The notes under the pieces: generated by a model
Database searches by the model: none
Told to the model about the DNA's origin: nothing
Seen by the model: only the letters and a program-made list of their open reading frames with translations
Made by a program: the position numbers and the translations under genes
In this document: in pieces, positions 50,401 through 62,030 of the stretch
Layout: every line of letters begins with the position of its first letter
How positions within the stretch are numbered: position 1 is the first letter of the stretch
Assembly: GCF_008831285.2 (NCBI RefSeq)
Contig: NC_045140.1
Location: forward strand, 11,466,505-11,530,504
Reading direction: 5' to 3'
Source of the DNA: Nymphaea colorata
Taxonomy: Eukaryota > Streptophyta > Magnoliopsida > Nymphaeales > Nymphaeaceae
Length of the DNA: 64,000 bases

Positions 50401-53400
50401 CAGTGAAAAAGAGAAACCCATCTGGTACTGCCCTCAGTAGTGGGTGTCCCATTGTTTCTCCTTGAAAAGGATCCAGTGAATACATGTTTGGCCTTATTAG
50501 ATATCATTCAGTGCTTGAATCCTTTCTAGTAGTTTTTTTCTTGTATGCATGTTGTGTATTGGGGAGGCATTGCGGGGTTGTAAGGAAAAGTGTCCAAAAA
50601 TCGAGGCATGCTAAAACTAGTGTCCTATAAACCTGCACCAATTTTAAGCAGGTTAATGGAGCCGTATGTTACAGTTCCATTAGCTAAAGAACCTTCATTA
50701 TATTTAGCCAGAGCCATACCATGCCTAGTGAAAAAGTTCCAATTAATAGGTTGGTTTTGAGTTTGGGTTGCCTCCCTAAGGATCTATAGTATTATTACGG
50801 AAATATGTTTGACATTTAGTGTCAGAATCCAAACAAAATTAATGTCTCCCTTATAAAAATATTGTACAATATTCGATGTGCCCTGCAATAATTGAGGGTT
50901 TATTTTAATTGGGATTCGGCTCCCTAAGTAACACTATATATATATATATATATAGTGTGTGTGGAATGGGCCTTATTGTATTCTTAAATTTAATTTTTGT
51001 AGGGGGTCCAATCGTATTTTTTTTAATTTCTCGGGGGGCAAATGCAAATTTTTTAAAAATTTAAGTACTAAATTTTGTTTTTCGAAAAGTTGTGGGTGGC
51101 CGTGCCCACTGTAGCCCCCTTGCTCTTCCATGCCCTAAATTATAGACTATTCTTACGGAAATATTTCAAAAACAATTTCTATCAATAGGGCTGTGGATTG
51201 AAGCAAAATATGTTGGAAAAAATGATGAAAATGTCCTTGGCGGAGGAGAAAGGGAGAGGGGAATGGACAAAATCAGAAGAGTGAAAAGTTTGCCTAGAAG
51301 GACAAATCCCCTTACACAAATTTTTTTTTAAATGCCTATTATGCATTAAAGTTAACACAAAGGATAATGTACCAACAAAGCACTAGAGATATGAATGTGA
51401 ATATGATGAATATTTTTGCATTCTAAAATACAACTTTTAATGCATTTAATGCAGTTTCGAACAAGTTTCAAACAGGTAACCCTATAGAATTTGTATATTG
51501 GGTGAACCATTTAATACTTGGTACGGAGACATAAAAGGTTTCCAGCTAGTAATGTCCCTCCTTACTAAAAGAATATTAGAATATTTGCCACTTGCTATTC
51601 CACATGTGAGGGGCATCTGTTTTTGTTTTTTCAAAAGCTAAGAATTAATTATTTGTCCTTTTTTTTTAACATATGCTTAGTTTTACCTTCCCAATTTTTT
51701 CGTTATGGGGATGTGTTGTTACTTTTTATTTTGTGGGGTATTTTTATAAATGGGTATCGAAGCATTCAGTTGGATGCTCTGGCCTCGAGCAGTCAATCTC
51801 TTCCTCCGTATTCCCGGTGTCTCCTAAGTTCTTGACTAAGGCAGTTACTCAAGTTTGCCTTTGGTAAGCCAATTTCTTCACATAGTTTCTCTTAATTAGC
51901 CCAAAAAGGGAAAAAATAAAGTTGTACAGGGTAATACCTTAACTCGATTTTCAGTACTTTGATGTGATGTGCGAAAGAAGTTAGCGTGTGATTCAAGTTC
52001 TCTTGTCCATATGTCACATATCGCAAGTACCGTTCCCAAGTTAACTTGTGGTTCATGTTATTTTGTCAATAAATGTTTGAGTCATGAATGTCCCATGTAT
52101 ATCTTAAGCGATAAGGTTTATTGGGACTGTTACTATTTTAAAATTCATGAAACACTTGAGTGTTTCATAGATTCATAAAATAATAACAATATATTATTGT
52201 TACCAAATGTCCCCATAAAACCATATTTTAAGAATCCTCAGGGATGGAGCGGCCTTGCCCCCATTAAAGTTACATATGAATTTAAAAAATTTTCACTTGT
52301 CATTTATAAAAAAAAATTGAAAAATGGTATTTTGGTTATTGTCAAAATTTTGGCATTGTAATTGGTCCTCCTCATGAAAAATCATTGACTCTGCCCTACA
52401 ACTATGGTACTTGAACTCAAGTGGGGAGTCCAAGTGGGGTACCATATAATTATTTTTGAAGATAGGACCGAAACTAGCTACCTAGGTACGGACTCCAAAG
52501 TCCACGCTACTAGTTGTTGACCACTGGTATTAACTTCACACCACTGGTGGTTGCCACTACAGCTTTGGCTGGGGGTGCTTTTGCTTTTGAATTCTTAGCC
52601 TTTTAGGAACTCTCTATAAGTTCTCATTCCCTTTTCTAGTCGCAAGGGGTATAACATATTTAGTCGAGCTAACTAGCACTTAAATAGTATGTTTTTGGTT
52701 CGAACCCATAGGTATTATTCATGTGGATTACAAATAGTGGCACCACACCACCCAGGTTTCGCCCTCTATTTTCTTTTTTGTCTTGTTGCTTTTGTTTTTA
52801 CTTGGAGAAGAAGACCCATTCGATATTCCTTTCGCTTAGGAATGAGACAAAACATGGGAATGGTTTCAGTTTGGATTTGTTAATCTTCTAATTCTTCAGG
52901 TAAAACACATGAAGAATATTAACCTTCTGCCCGTGCTTTCAAAAAATTGAATTTCAAGGTCAACAAGACAAGTTGGAGTTAGGAAGAGCTTTAGCTAATT
53001 ACTAAGTTATTAAGAGTTCACTATTTGGAATGCATCTCTTGAATGAGATGTTAAAAGACCATTGTCAAGAACAATGTGTGATAAATTTGCTTTAAAATTG
53101 TGATAGATTCATGGAACACTTGTTCATATGACACTTATAAGGTTGACTGTTGTTTAATATTGTTAACTTTTCAGGGTTTGACATGCTCCGCATTTGCGTT
53201 CTTCATCCAGAGTTGGTGCATAAAGAGGAAGGGTCCTGTCTTCTCCTCCGCCTTCAACCCTTTGGCTACTGTCATTGTCGCCATCTTGCAGACAGTCTGC
53301 CTCCATGAGTCTCTTCATCTGGGAAGGTATGCATTTTTTTTTCAATTTACATCTCTGGCAAAGTGTCATTTTTTTAGTAAGCGAGATTAACAGCCTCCTA

Positions 53401-54772
53401 AATATTTCAACAATTTAGGATGGTTATATTTCCAGTGTTTTCCGGTTTTTTTTCTTTCTCTCTCTCTTTTTTGAAAAGGAAAACCGCTTAATAAATTAAT
53501 TAGCCTGCATTCCCTCGCTTTTTCTGTTTTCTTGATAGAATGGAAATTTCATCAATAGAATGTAGTTTTTATATCAAGAGGTCAACATTACAAGCACATA
53601 AAAATAAATATGTGCACTCAAGACAATTTACGCATGATTAACTTGTAATAAATTTACGTTTTGGTATTTATTAACCTAGGGTTCATGGAATATGAGCATT
53701 AGGTAAATATGAAAATTGTAGAAACTATTTTGAATAGTTTTTCGACTTTGGTGGTCAACAAGCTACTACACAACTTTCCAGCAAAGGGTATAATGACTGC
53801 ATGCCAACTTTCAAAAAGCCACTTTATACATGGCATTTTACAAACTCCAGACTACTTGATTGACTCATGATCGGTTCATATATATATAATCTTATATTTA
53901 CTTAATTCACATATTTCATAATGGTATGTTTGTTTACTCTCTTCATCAACGATCAACCAAAACGTCAGTAAAATCATTACCAACACGTGGCTACGTTTCA
54001 CCGACATGTTTCGGCCTTTTTTTTTTTTTTTTTAAATGTGAGCTGAGATCAACCAATGAGCACAGATTTGTGAATCGAAGGTCCGAGCCGGCCACCTCCA
54101 TCCTCCACTTGGACCTGGAAATCCACTCAGCGAGCACTGCTGCTTGCTACTGAAATCCATATTATTGTTTGTTTAAACAGTGAATTTATGGTACAATGAC
54201 TTGAGATCGTTTAGATTTGACAGAGACATTACATAAATGTTTGTAAGAAGGTCTGACCACCATTTAGAGTGGAGGTCCTGAAGACATCTGTCGTTAAATT
54301 AAAGTCTGCATGAATGGTCGATCAACGGATATTGCCTTTACATGCACGCGACATTTGGGTAGCCATTGGTTGAGGGAAATTTTCAGTTGGAGGTCCATTT
54401 TTAATTCATAATGCTGAAATAAGTCTAACCATTTTTGAATTTTTTGATTGGGCCACACTTTTGCCGAGTATATGTTTAATCTTGCCCCTTAACTGAAGTT
54501 AAATTTAAACTCAATCAGGTTGAGGTAATTGCAGGAACGGTTTCTTTTTCTTCGTATAAGGGACCATTTTCTAACGTAATATGGAAGCAGCGAGATTTAT
54601 TCAAGGAAGCTAATTCAAGAAATGTATAAATTTCACGTCCTACAAAATTACACATTCTAGCCTCAAGTCCCTTCAATTTTAGCAGCTCCCAGGAAAAGAG
54701 TTTTAGCTGCATTAAGAAACTTGTCTGGGTTGGGCCCAAATGGTGAATGACAATTTTTTAAAACGAGTGTGT

Positions 54773-54808
<36 letters not shown>

Positions 54809-55999
54809 TAGCTACCATATCCTTATCCGCTAGATTGGATGGAAATCATTTAAGGAATTATTTTAAGGAGATCAAGCAGTAGAGATTAAGTTGAAAAAAG
54901 GTAGAAATCAAACTGCAGTTGAGGAGATCGAAATACCCCTCAAAGAATGAAAGAAATGAGTTTTCTTAGTGAATACCATTGTCTCATTTGAAAGATATGT
55001 CTACCTCTTGAAAATACCATTTGGTTTCTATTTTTTCAACTAATCTCTACCATCCAATCTCTTTACAATTGACCGTCCAGATGATTTCCATTCATTTTGA
55101 CATATGAGTGTGCGTGTGTCTATATATATATATATAATTTGGGTCCTGCTAGATTTTGGCTGGAGGATATAAAAAAATATGACACATTCACCAAGAGAAA
55201 GAGGAGAGACAAAAACAAGAAGTGAGAGACAGCCGCCCAATCATGGTTCATAAAGAGGAGAATCCACCGCTTGTTAGTAGGACTGCACACAAGCCGAGTC
55301 GAGCTCAAGCTTGTCCAGCTCGAACTCGACTCTACTCAAAAAACTTGAGCTTGACTTGAACTCAAGTCGAACTTCTTATAGCAAGCTCGAGCTCGACTCG
55401 ACTACACAAAATCGAGCTTGAACTTGACTTGTTTAATCCATTTAACTCGTTTAGCATTAACTTGTGTAAGAAATAACTCGTTTAACTCATGTAAGGGTTA
55501 ACTCATGTAAGCGTTAACTCATGTAACTTGTGAAAATTGTTTTTACCCTAAAAGTTAAAACTGGTGTTTCTGTGAACTGATTTTGATAATATTACATAGA
55601 GTATCGATGCAAGTAGAGTAGAGTATAAACGAGTCGAGTTCGAGTTTCCGACTCGTCTATGATTTTGAGTATATTTGTAAGCTCAAACTTGGCTCGTTCA
55701 TAAATGAGTCGAGCACGAGCTGAGTTTTTTGGAGCGTGTTCGAGTCGATACTGAGTTGGCTTGGCTGGTTGTGCAACTCGACTTGTTACATGTATACATT
55801 GACAAGTGATTGAATGTATGGTTTTGACAGTGTGGTGGGAGGGGTTTTGGTGATCATGGGCCTCTACTTTGTGCTGTGGGGCAAGGCAGAGGACAAGAAA
55901 GATCAGCTGATTGGCTCGAGGAGATCGAGTGGCCTGGAGCAGGTAGAAGACGTGGTTGTCACAGTCAGGGAGCCCTTGATCAATGAGCACCACTCCTGA
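47443..55999 (+). CDS. WAT1-related protein (nodulin MtN21/EamA-like transporter)
   Basis: A multi-pass membrane transporter of the drug/metabolite superfamily; plant relatives (WAT1/UMAMIT) move amino acids or auxin-related compounds, but the substrate here is unknown. Seven exons with GT..AG junctions: 47443-47630, 47744-47806, 48317-48433, 48524-48746, 48955-49113, 53175-53326 and 55831-55999; phases agree and give 356 codons plus TGA, the usual family length. Two EamA halves: residues about 10-140 (YVAQVMVQIVYALMNIIIK; NQNLYFAGLNYTSSTFASAT; IPVATFILAF) and about 185-325 (PAQLSLTAIMCFVATFQSA; GPVFSSAFNPLATVIVA; GGVLVIMGLYFVLWGK). A hydrophilic tail of about 40 residues follows. The start is the first ATG after a purine-rich leader. 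No stops or frameshifts. Introns 5 (4.06 kb) and 6 (2.5 kb) are enlarged by MITEs. It lies between the two duplication copies. Confidence 0.93.
49721..50386. mobile_element. MITE in WAT1 intron 5
   Basis: About 0.66 kb with inverted ends: left GGTAACGTTTGATGGATTGG, right CCAACCCATCAAACGTTACT. TTAA-type sequence adjoins both ends (TTA/TAA target duplication, PIF/Harbinger-like, though a TTAA-type target is possible). The centre is a GA-rich array. No ORF of transposase type. Confidence 0.75.
49900..50190. repeat. GA-rich minisatellite inside the intronic MITE
   Basis: Repeated GAAGAAGG(C/G)GAG, GGGAGGAAGAAGGGAGC and AGGCGCATGAAGAAGGCG units. The two long segments near 50058 and 50125 are nearly identical. 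Minus-strand open frames here are low-complexity and not genes. Confidence 0.85.
50387..53174. other. Remainder of WAT1 intron 5
   Basis: AT-rich intronic DNA with a short (TA)n at about 50935-50953 and the MITE at 52239. No coding similarity. Confidence 0.6.
52239..52398. mobile_element. Small MITE-like insertion in WAT1 intron 5
   Basis: About 160 bp starting CAGGGATGGAG and ending GACTCTGCCCTA, hAT-style ends, with internal TTTTTCAAA/TTTGAAAAA-type words like those of the element at 45513. No target duplication was recognised. Confidence 0.4.
53327..55277. other. WAT1 intron 6, left part
   Basis: AT-rich intronic sequence with short (TA)n tracts at about 54777-54807 and 55122-55134. No gene or TE domain was recognised. 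Confidence 0.55.
55278..55781. mobile_element. GAGCTCGAG-type hAT-like MITE in WAT1 intron 6
   Basis: Begins TAGGACTGCACACAAGCC and ends GGTTGTGCAACTCGA (imperfect inverted ends), with the same CGAGCTC/GAGTCGAG vocabulary as the element at 2499. Flanks CTTGTTAG (55270-55277) and CTTGTTAC (55782-55789) agree in 7 of 8 bases, a probable target duplication. It lies about 50 bp upstream of the last WAT1 exon. Confidence 0.65.
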
Positions 56000-56350
56000 G
56001 CTGCCCCTCTTCTTCAAAACACAATTAAGAGAGAAGAACAAACCAAACGGCGATATTATTATTGTTGTTGTTGTTGTTACTATTATTATTATCTTTACCT
56101 CTGTGAAGAGCAGGCAATAGGGGCCACCTTGCAACACTCATCACATCTCATCGGTTTCTTGTCAAGTCTGCATTTTCTTGTGCCACAGCCATCTCACTGA
56201 TCAGAAACTCTACTAAATCTCTTGCCATAATATGAAATACTTGTATTCTTTAAGTTGTTACTTCATATCTGTATAATTTTGAAATTTTGTTAACAAAATA
56301 AGTTCAATGAAAGTAGCTTTTCTTGGTGGTGAACGATTGAAACTCTTGCC
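56000..56350 (+). other. WAT1 3' untranslated region and flank
   Basis: Follows the TGA at 55997-55999. Contains ATT/GTT trinucleotide repeats at about 56056-56092 and an AATAAG-like signal near 56297; the polyadenylation site was not fixed. Confidence 0.4.
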
Positions 56351-56359
56351 CTTCGTTAT

Positions 56360-56520
56360 CAGGGTTGCAGTCCATACAGATAAACAAACACTCATTATTT
56401 TCCATCTTTATATATAATTTGAGCTCATTTTCACTTCGACAATGGCTATTTTGATGGAAATACGAGTCTAATTGGCTACATCAAGCCTGAGGTCCTTGTT
56501 TCAAGCCATAGGTGAAAACC
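56360..56520 (-). repeat. Extra copy of a copia RT segment
   Basis: Closely resembles 41850-41985 and 59850-59985 (shared words ACAAACACTCATTATTTTC and GGAAATA(C/T)GAGTCTAATTGGC), so this segment occurs three times in the window. It sits just left of duplication copy B. Confidence 0.8.
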
Positions 56521-56739
56521 ATCTTGGAATTGAAATCCTCTACCGTGAAGAATCCATCATTCTACGCCAAAGGAATTACTTAGAAAATTTTGCTCAAGTA
56601 GGCCAACATGGAAAAATCTAACACAACCAGTACCCCTATGAGCTCAGAAACCAAAACACAAAAGGAAGAGAAGAAAATGAAAGATGACATTTTAAATTAA
56701 GCACATATGCATGTTTGACATATCTTTCGCTACTAAGAA

Positions 56740-57420
56740 AGTATGTTAAATACATGCAGTCACACCTGGAGTAGTAAACCAGACCTTGAGATATTTGGAG
56801 GGTACTTTAGATCTTGGATTGAAGTTTTCATTGTCTTCAGATCTATTATTATTGCAGTGCCTTTGCAGACACAAAGTAGTCATAATATATAGATTATAGA
56901 AAGTCTACTAAGCTGCATAATATTTATGGAAAATAACACAGTTTCTTGATTGTTTAGAAAAGAGAAAACCATAATTATTTCTAGTATAGAAGAAGAATAT
57001 AAATCTCTTGCAGGGGGTGCTACGGAACTTATTTGGATCCAAAGTCTATTGAAGGAGTTGGGATGTGAAAAGTATAAACCTCATATATCGTGGCATCGCT
57101 AACATTGTCCTATTGTATCCAGCCTTGAGTCCGCTTTCCCATGTTATAACCAAGCATATAAAGGTGATTTTTTTTTTGTTGTGATCATCTCAATAAAAGA
57201 CACATTAAGATCCAATTCATTAGAACTAACTAGCAAGTAGCAAATGGGATAACAAAGGCATTAAATGAACCTATGTTTCAGCCTTTCAAACCCAATCTGA
57301 AGCTTGTAGACACCATGCACAAATTGTGGAGAAATGTTAAAGAAATTGTTATTAAGCATATCAATGAGAATCTTGTACATAAAGCAAGAATTCAAAATAG
57401 AAGGAAATGAGGGATAACAT
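56740..57420 (+). pseudogene. Ty1-copia RNase H remnant, plus strand (copy B)
   Basis: Counterpart of 38760-39420: decayed copia RNase H with EEEYKSLAGGATELIWIQSL at about 56990-57050. More frame damage than copy A. Confidence 0.75.
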
Positions 57421-58899
57421 AATTGCATGTGATCGAGAAGATGAAAATTATGTAACTCATGTATTTATAATTTTAAATTTATAACTATTTAGGCCTTATC
57501 TAATGAAAATCCTACAATCAATTTATATAATCATATGAATGAAAATTTCTGAGCTCACCAAATATATGGGTGTGCAAGTGTTCATTTTTGCCAAGTTTAT
57601 CTACCAAATTTCCTTCTTCCATTTCTTTATGTACTTCCCTTATGCACTGTTGAAATTCTTCTATGATGCAATTGATAGGACAACAATCATGTTTCTTCCA
57701 TCTATTGATAGGACAACAATCATGCTTCTTCTATATTTTGGGACCTTTTCTAATGGCACTGAATTTTTCAAGGAAGGCCATTTATTATCTAACAACCATA
57801 CACTTCAACTAACCAGTGCCTCAAACTACTTTTTGTACCTTGTCATGCAATGCTAATAGTCAAATAATATGAAAACAAGCAGAAAGTTTGATCTTTGAAG
57901 GTGAAGACTACGAAACTATGATTTGGAGAGACTCTCGGGAAAATATGGAAGTTGAGCTCGCATTGCATGCAGTCAGTCCAGTCTCTAGTAATCAATCATC
58001 AGTCCAGCCTACTAATCAAATTAGTTTAGTCTGCTTGATTATTGCTCCATGTGAAACTATGCTCATCAGAATCTATTATCTTAAGCAAATCATATTGTTG
58101 AATGAAATTGGAGAAAGAAAAACATGTAGCCATGGTTAGTGCCTTGCCAAGCTTTTCTAGGCTCCTTTGATAGAATTAAAATCCCTAATGCATGCTAGAG
58201 TCCTAAGAATAAACTTGAGCAACATCCATTGCTAAGGCTAGAAAAAGGTGATTTCTTGTCCTAAAATTGGGTGCTAAGTAGACTTTGAACACACAAAGTT
58301 CTTTACCTATATTTGATTCTTTAAATATGTCAACCATCTAATTGAAAGTTTTGCCCTACTTGGAGCTGTTAGAGGGCCTTTAGCACGTAAAGTTAAAAAA
58401 AAAAGACTATGGCAATTAAAATAAAAGAAGAAGAGAAAACCTTCAAAATTTACTTTGTGTTTATACAATTTTCTTTAACCAAGAACTAGAATATGTAGCG
58501 CACTATTGCATGTGAAGAGTAACGAAAAATGTCCACCGTTTAAGATCCTATTCATTTGTGTCCACTACTTATCTTTTGCTCTCCACGTAACACCACATTC
58601 TTCTAATCATGATGCTATTATACTTGGTAACATATTCACATCCATAATTAATTACCACTACTCTAAAAACCAAAGAACCAAAGTACTCTTCTCTTCATAA
58701 GAGCAACTAATCTTTAACAAATGACTAACTATATATATCATCATGTAAAAGACAGAACATCATCATGAAAAACCAAAAGACATTCTTGAAACTCTCTTAT
58801 GGACCTTATTGACCATCAACTTCTTAATTATCCCACACACATGGTTTCCATTTGCCCACTAATCATATTCACACATCAATTCACATTTTCAATTCTTGG

Positions 58900-61800
58900 A
58901 TATGAGAACTCAAATGCACCCAACAACTCTCTAAAGACAACAAATTTTGATAGGTCTAAGACTTAGTAAATCCATTAGCAATTTGATCAATGACACTACA
59001 CTATTTGACTGAGATGGCTCCATTTACAACTACTTCATGAATAAAGTGGTGTTTTAGTTCAATGTGTTTCATCCTTTTATGTAATATTGGATTTGTTGCA
59101 ATAGAAATAGTTGTCTTGTTATAGGGGAGAATTTAAGTTGATTGAGTCTATTGAATCTACATATCTCCAAGAATGTGCATCATTCATGTAGCTTGGCAAG
59201 TTGTGTAGTTGCAGACACATATTCTGCTTCAAAGGATGATAGTGTCATGGAGCTACTTTTTTTTTCTGTATTTCAAGGGACTGCACTAGATCCAAGAGTA
59301 AACACATAACTACATGTACTTTTCATATCCACTTTTCTTATCTTCCATTGAACTTGCCCAAACACTATTAGAAAAATCATCCACTTTAAAATTAGTGACT
59401 AGTTTAAACCAAATGTCAATTTAAGGTTCCTCGAATACAGTACAATATTGATCTTGCAGCTCCAAGATGATGAATAGTTATATTATGCATAAATCTGGAA
59501 ATCCATCTAACTAAGAACATAATGTTAGGCCGTGTATGAGCCAAATGCATTAAGTTATTAACAATATTTTAGAAATATGACTCATTTGCTTCCATCATCA
59601 ATTTTAACTTTATTTCCTGCATTTATAGGAATAAAACTGCTCTTGCACTTATTTAGTTTAAATTTCTTCAACAAATGTACAACATATTTTCCTGTAGAAA
59701 TAAATATTTGGTCATTAGTTTGTCTCACATGAAGACCTAAAAAAGTAATAGAACATACCCAAATCTGATATCTCAAACTCACTCATTATTTTCAATGTAA
59801 ATTAATCGCAAAATTTCATCAAAGAGCTGGCATAATAATATCATCTAGATACATGTAGACAAACAAACACTCATTATTTTCTATTTTTATATATAATGTG
59901 AGCTCATTTTCGCTTCAATGAAAGCCATTTTGATGGAAATATGAGTCTAATTGGCTATACCAAGCCCGAGGTGCTTGTTTCAAGCCATAAAAGGGTTTCT
60001 TCAACATATATACTTTCTTTTTTTGACAAAAAAGAACTAAACCTTTGGGTTGATCATAATCAACAACTACATCCAAGTATTCATTTAAAAAAGTTGTTTT
60101 AGTATTAATTGAAAAACTTTCCACCCTTTTTCTAGAGCCTCTATAAAAATCAATTGAATAGTTTCAAATATGGTCATAGAAGAATATGTTTAAAAAAATT
60201 AACTCTATATTTTTAAAGATATCCTTTAGCTACCAACCTGGATTTATATTTCTTTACATTCTACCATCATAATATTTTACTTTATAAACTCATTTTAAAT
60301 CAATGGGAGCTTTTTAGCTGGTGAATCTATTAGTTTCCATGTATCATTCTTCTCAATTACATGCAATTTTTCTTCCATAGTTTTTCTCATTCATCATTTT
60401 CACAAGTTTTTTCTTAACTCAACAGTTCAACCACCAAATTGCAAATACACATTTATAGATATCTTCTAGAAAATGTACCTGTCTTGATGGTATTTCCTCA
60501 TCGCGTGATTTTTCACCATTATTGTTTGGAGATAAATATAGCTAGATAAGGAATATTTATCTTCACTTTGACCAAATGCATTTATATATGACACCACTTA
60601 ACATCATTTTTGCTTCATTCCCATTTACTACTTTCATAAAAAATTACATCATGGTGGATTATTAACTTCCTTGAAACAGAATTATATAAGTGACAATCTT
60701 TAGATTCATTATTATAGCCATAAAAAAAACATTTTGGCTCTTCTTATTTATCTTAGAGTGTTCACTTGCATTAATCAATGCATAGACAATGCGACAAAAA
60801 TTTTTATACTTACATTGGGCTTTCTCCTGTTTCATGTCTTATATGGGGTTTGTTTTGAATGGGTTTGTTGGTGAAATATTCAACACATAAATTGACTATA
60901 GCTTTTGTCAAAAAATTCAAAGGAATATGTTTTGCATTAACATTCTATCTGCCATATCCATAACTGTTCAATTCTTCCTTTTGGAAACAACATTTTGTTG
61001 AGAAGCTTTCTAACCATTAACTAATTACAAATCACATTTTGCTCGCAAAAAGAAATTAAAATCATTTGAAAAAAAAAATCCCCTCTATCGGTGTGTAAAA
61101 TTTTTATAGTGGGATCACTTTGTTTTTCAAGAAGAGCTTTGAACTCCTTAAATCTTTCAAGAGTCACAAACTTGTGGGAGAGAAAATAGACTCAACTCAT
61201 ATGAAAAAAGTCATATCTATTCTTATTCATTGAGGGGTCATCATTGGCCCACATAAATCAACAAGTAGAAGCTTTGACAATTGATATTGTTTTCCATATA
61301 CATAACCTTCATAAACTATACTAGGTGGCACAATCAAAGACAACTCTAAAACAAATTTTTTTCTGAACAAGTAATTTCAGGCAATTAAAGTACAAATGTC
61401 TATACCTCACGTGCCAAAGAGTAGACATATCATCAACCTTAGCGATTAAAGCATAATGATCAAAATAAGAAGGTTCAAGAAGAAACATACGATTTTGTAT
61501 CATATTAACTTTAGCAATCATTTTTCTAGCCTTATCTCACATAGATCATTTTTTAAAATAACTGAGCAACCATTTTATATAAATTTTCCTACACTTAGTA
61601 AATTTTATGGTAAGTAGGGTACATAATATACATCTTTAAGGAGTTTTCTTTCACCAGATTCAAGTGATACTTCGGAGGGTCTTTCCCCATAATCTGAATT
61701 TGATGATTGTTATCAAGCTAAGCATTTAATTTCATTCACTCATCAATGTTTTCAAATAAACTTTTTTTACCAGTCATGTGGTTACTACAACCACTATCCA

Positions 61801-62030
61801 AAAACTACATATCTTGGCTACCAACGTTTAAATTTATATTAGCAAGGAAAAGATTTCTTTTTTCTTCTACAAAATTTGCTTGTTGCTTGGCTTTTTCAAA
61901 GCAGATTGCTTCCAAGCAACCAATTTTTATTTTTTATTTTTTTTGCCATTATTATACCTTTGAGAATTGTTTCTCTCACGGTTATTCAACCACGGTAGCT
62001 ACTTCAGGCCTTCCTGGGAAGGCCTCCCCT
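58900..62030 (-). pseudogene. Decayed Ty1-copia polyprotein, minus strand (copy B)
   Basis: Counterpart of 40930-44240. Visible: protease DSGCSNHMTG-type segment near 61780, a GAG-pre-integrase block (LWHVRYRHLYFNCLKLL, about 61420), RT (about 60124-59580; [19 protein letters not shown] and KKFKLNKCKSSFIPIN) and RNase H remains toward 58930. Many stops. The RT segment is better preserved than in copy A. Confidence 0.83.
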
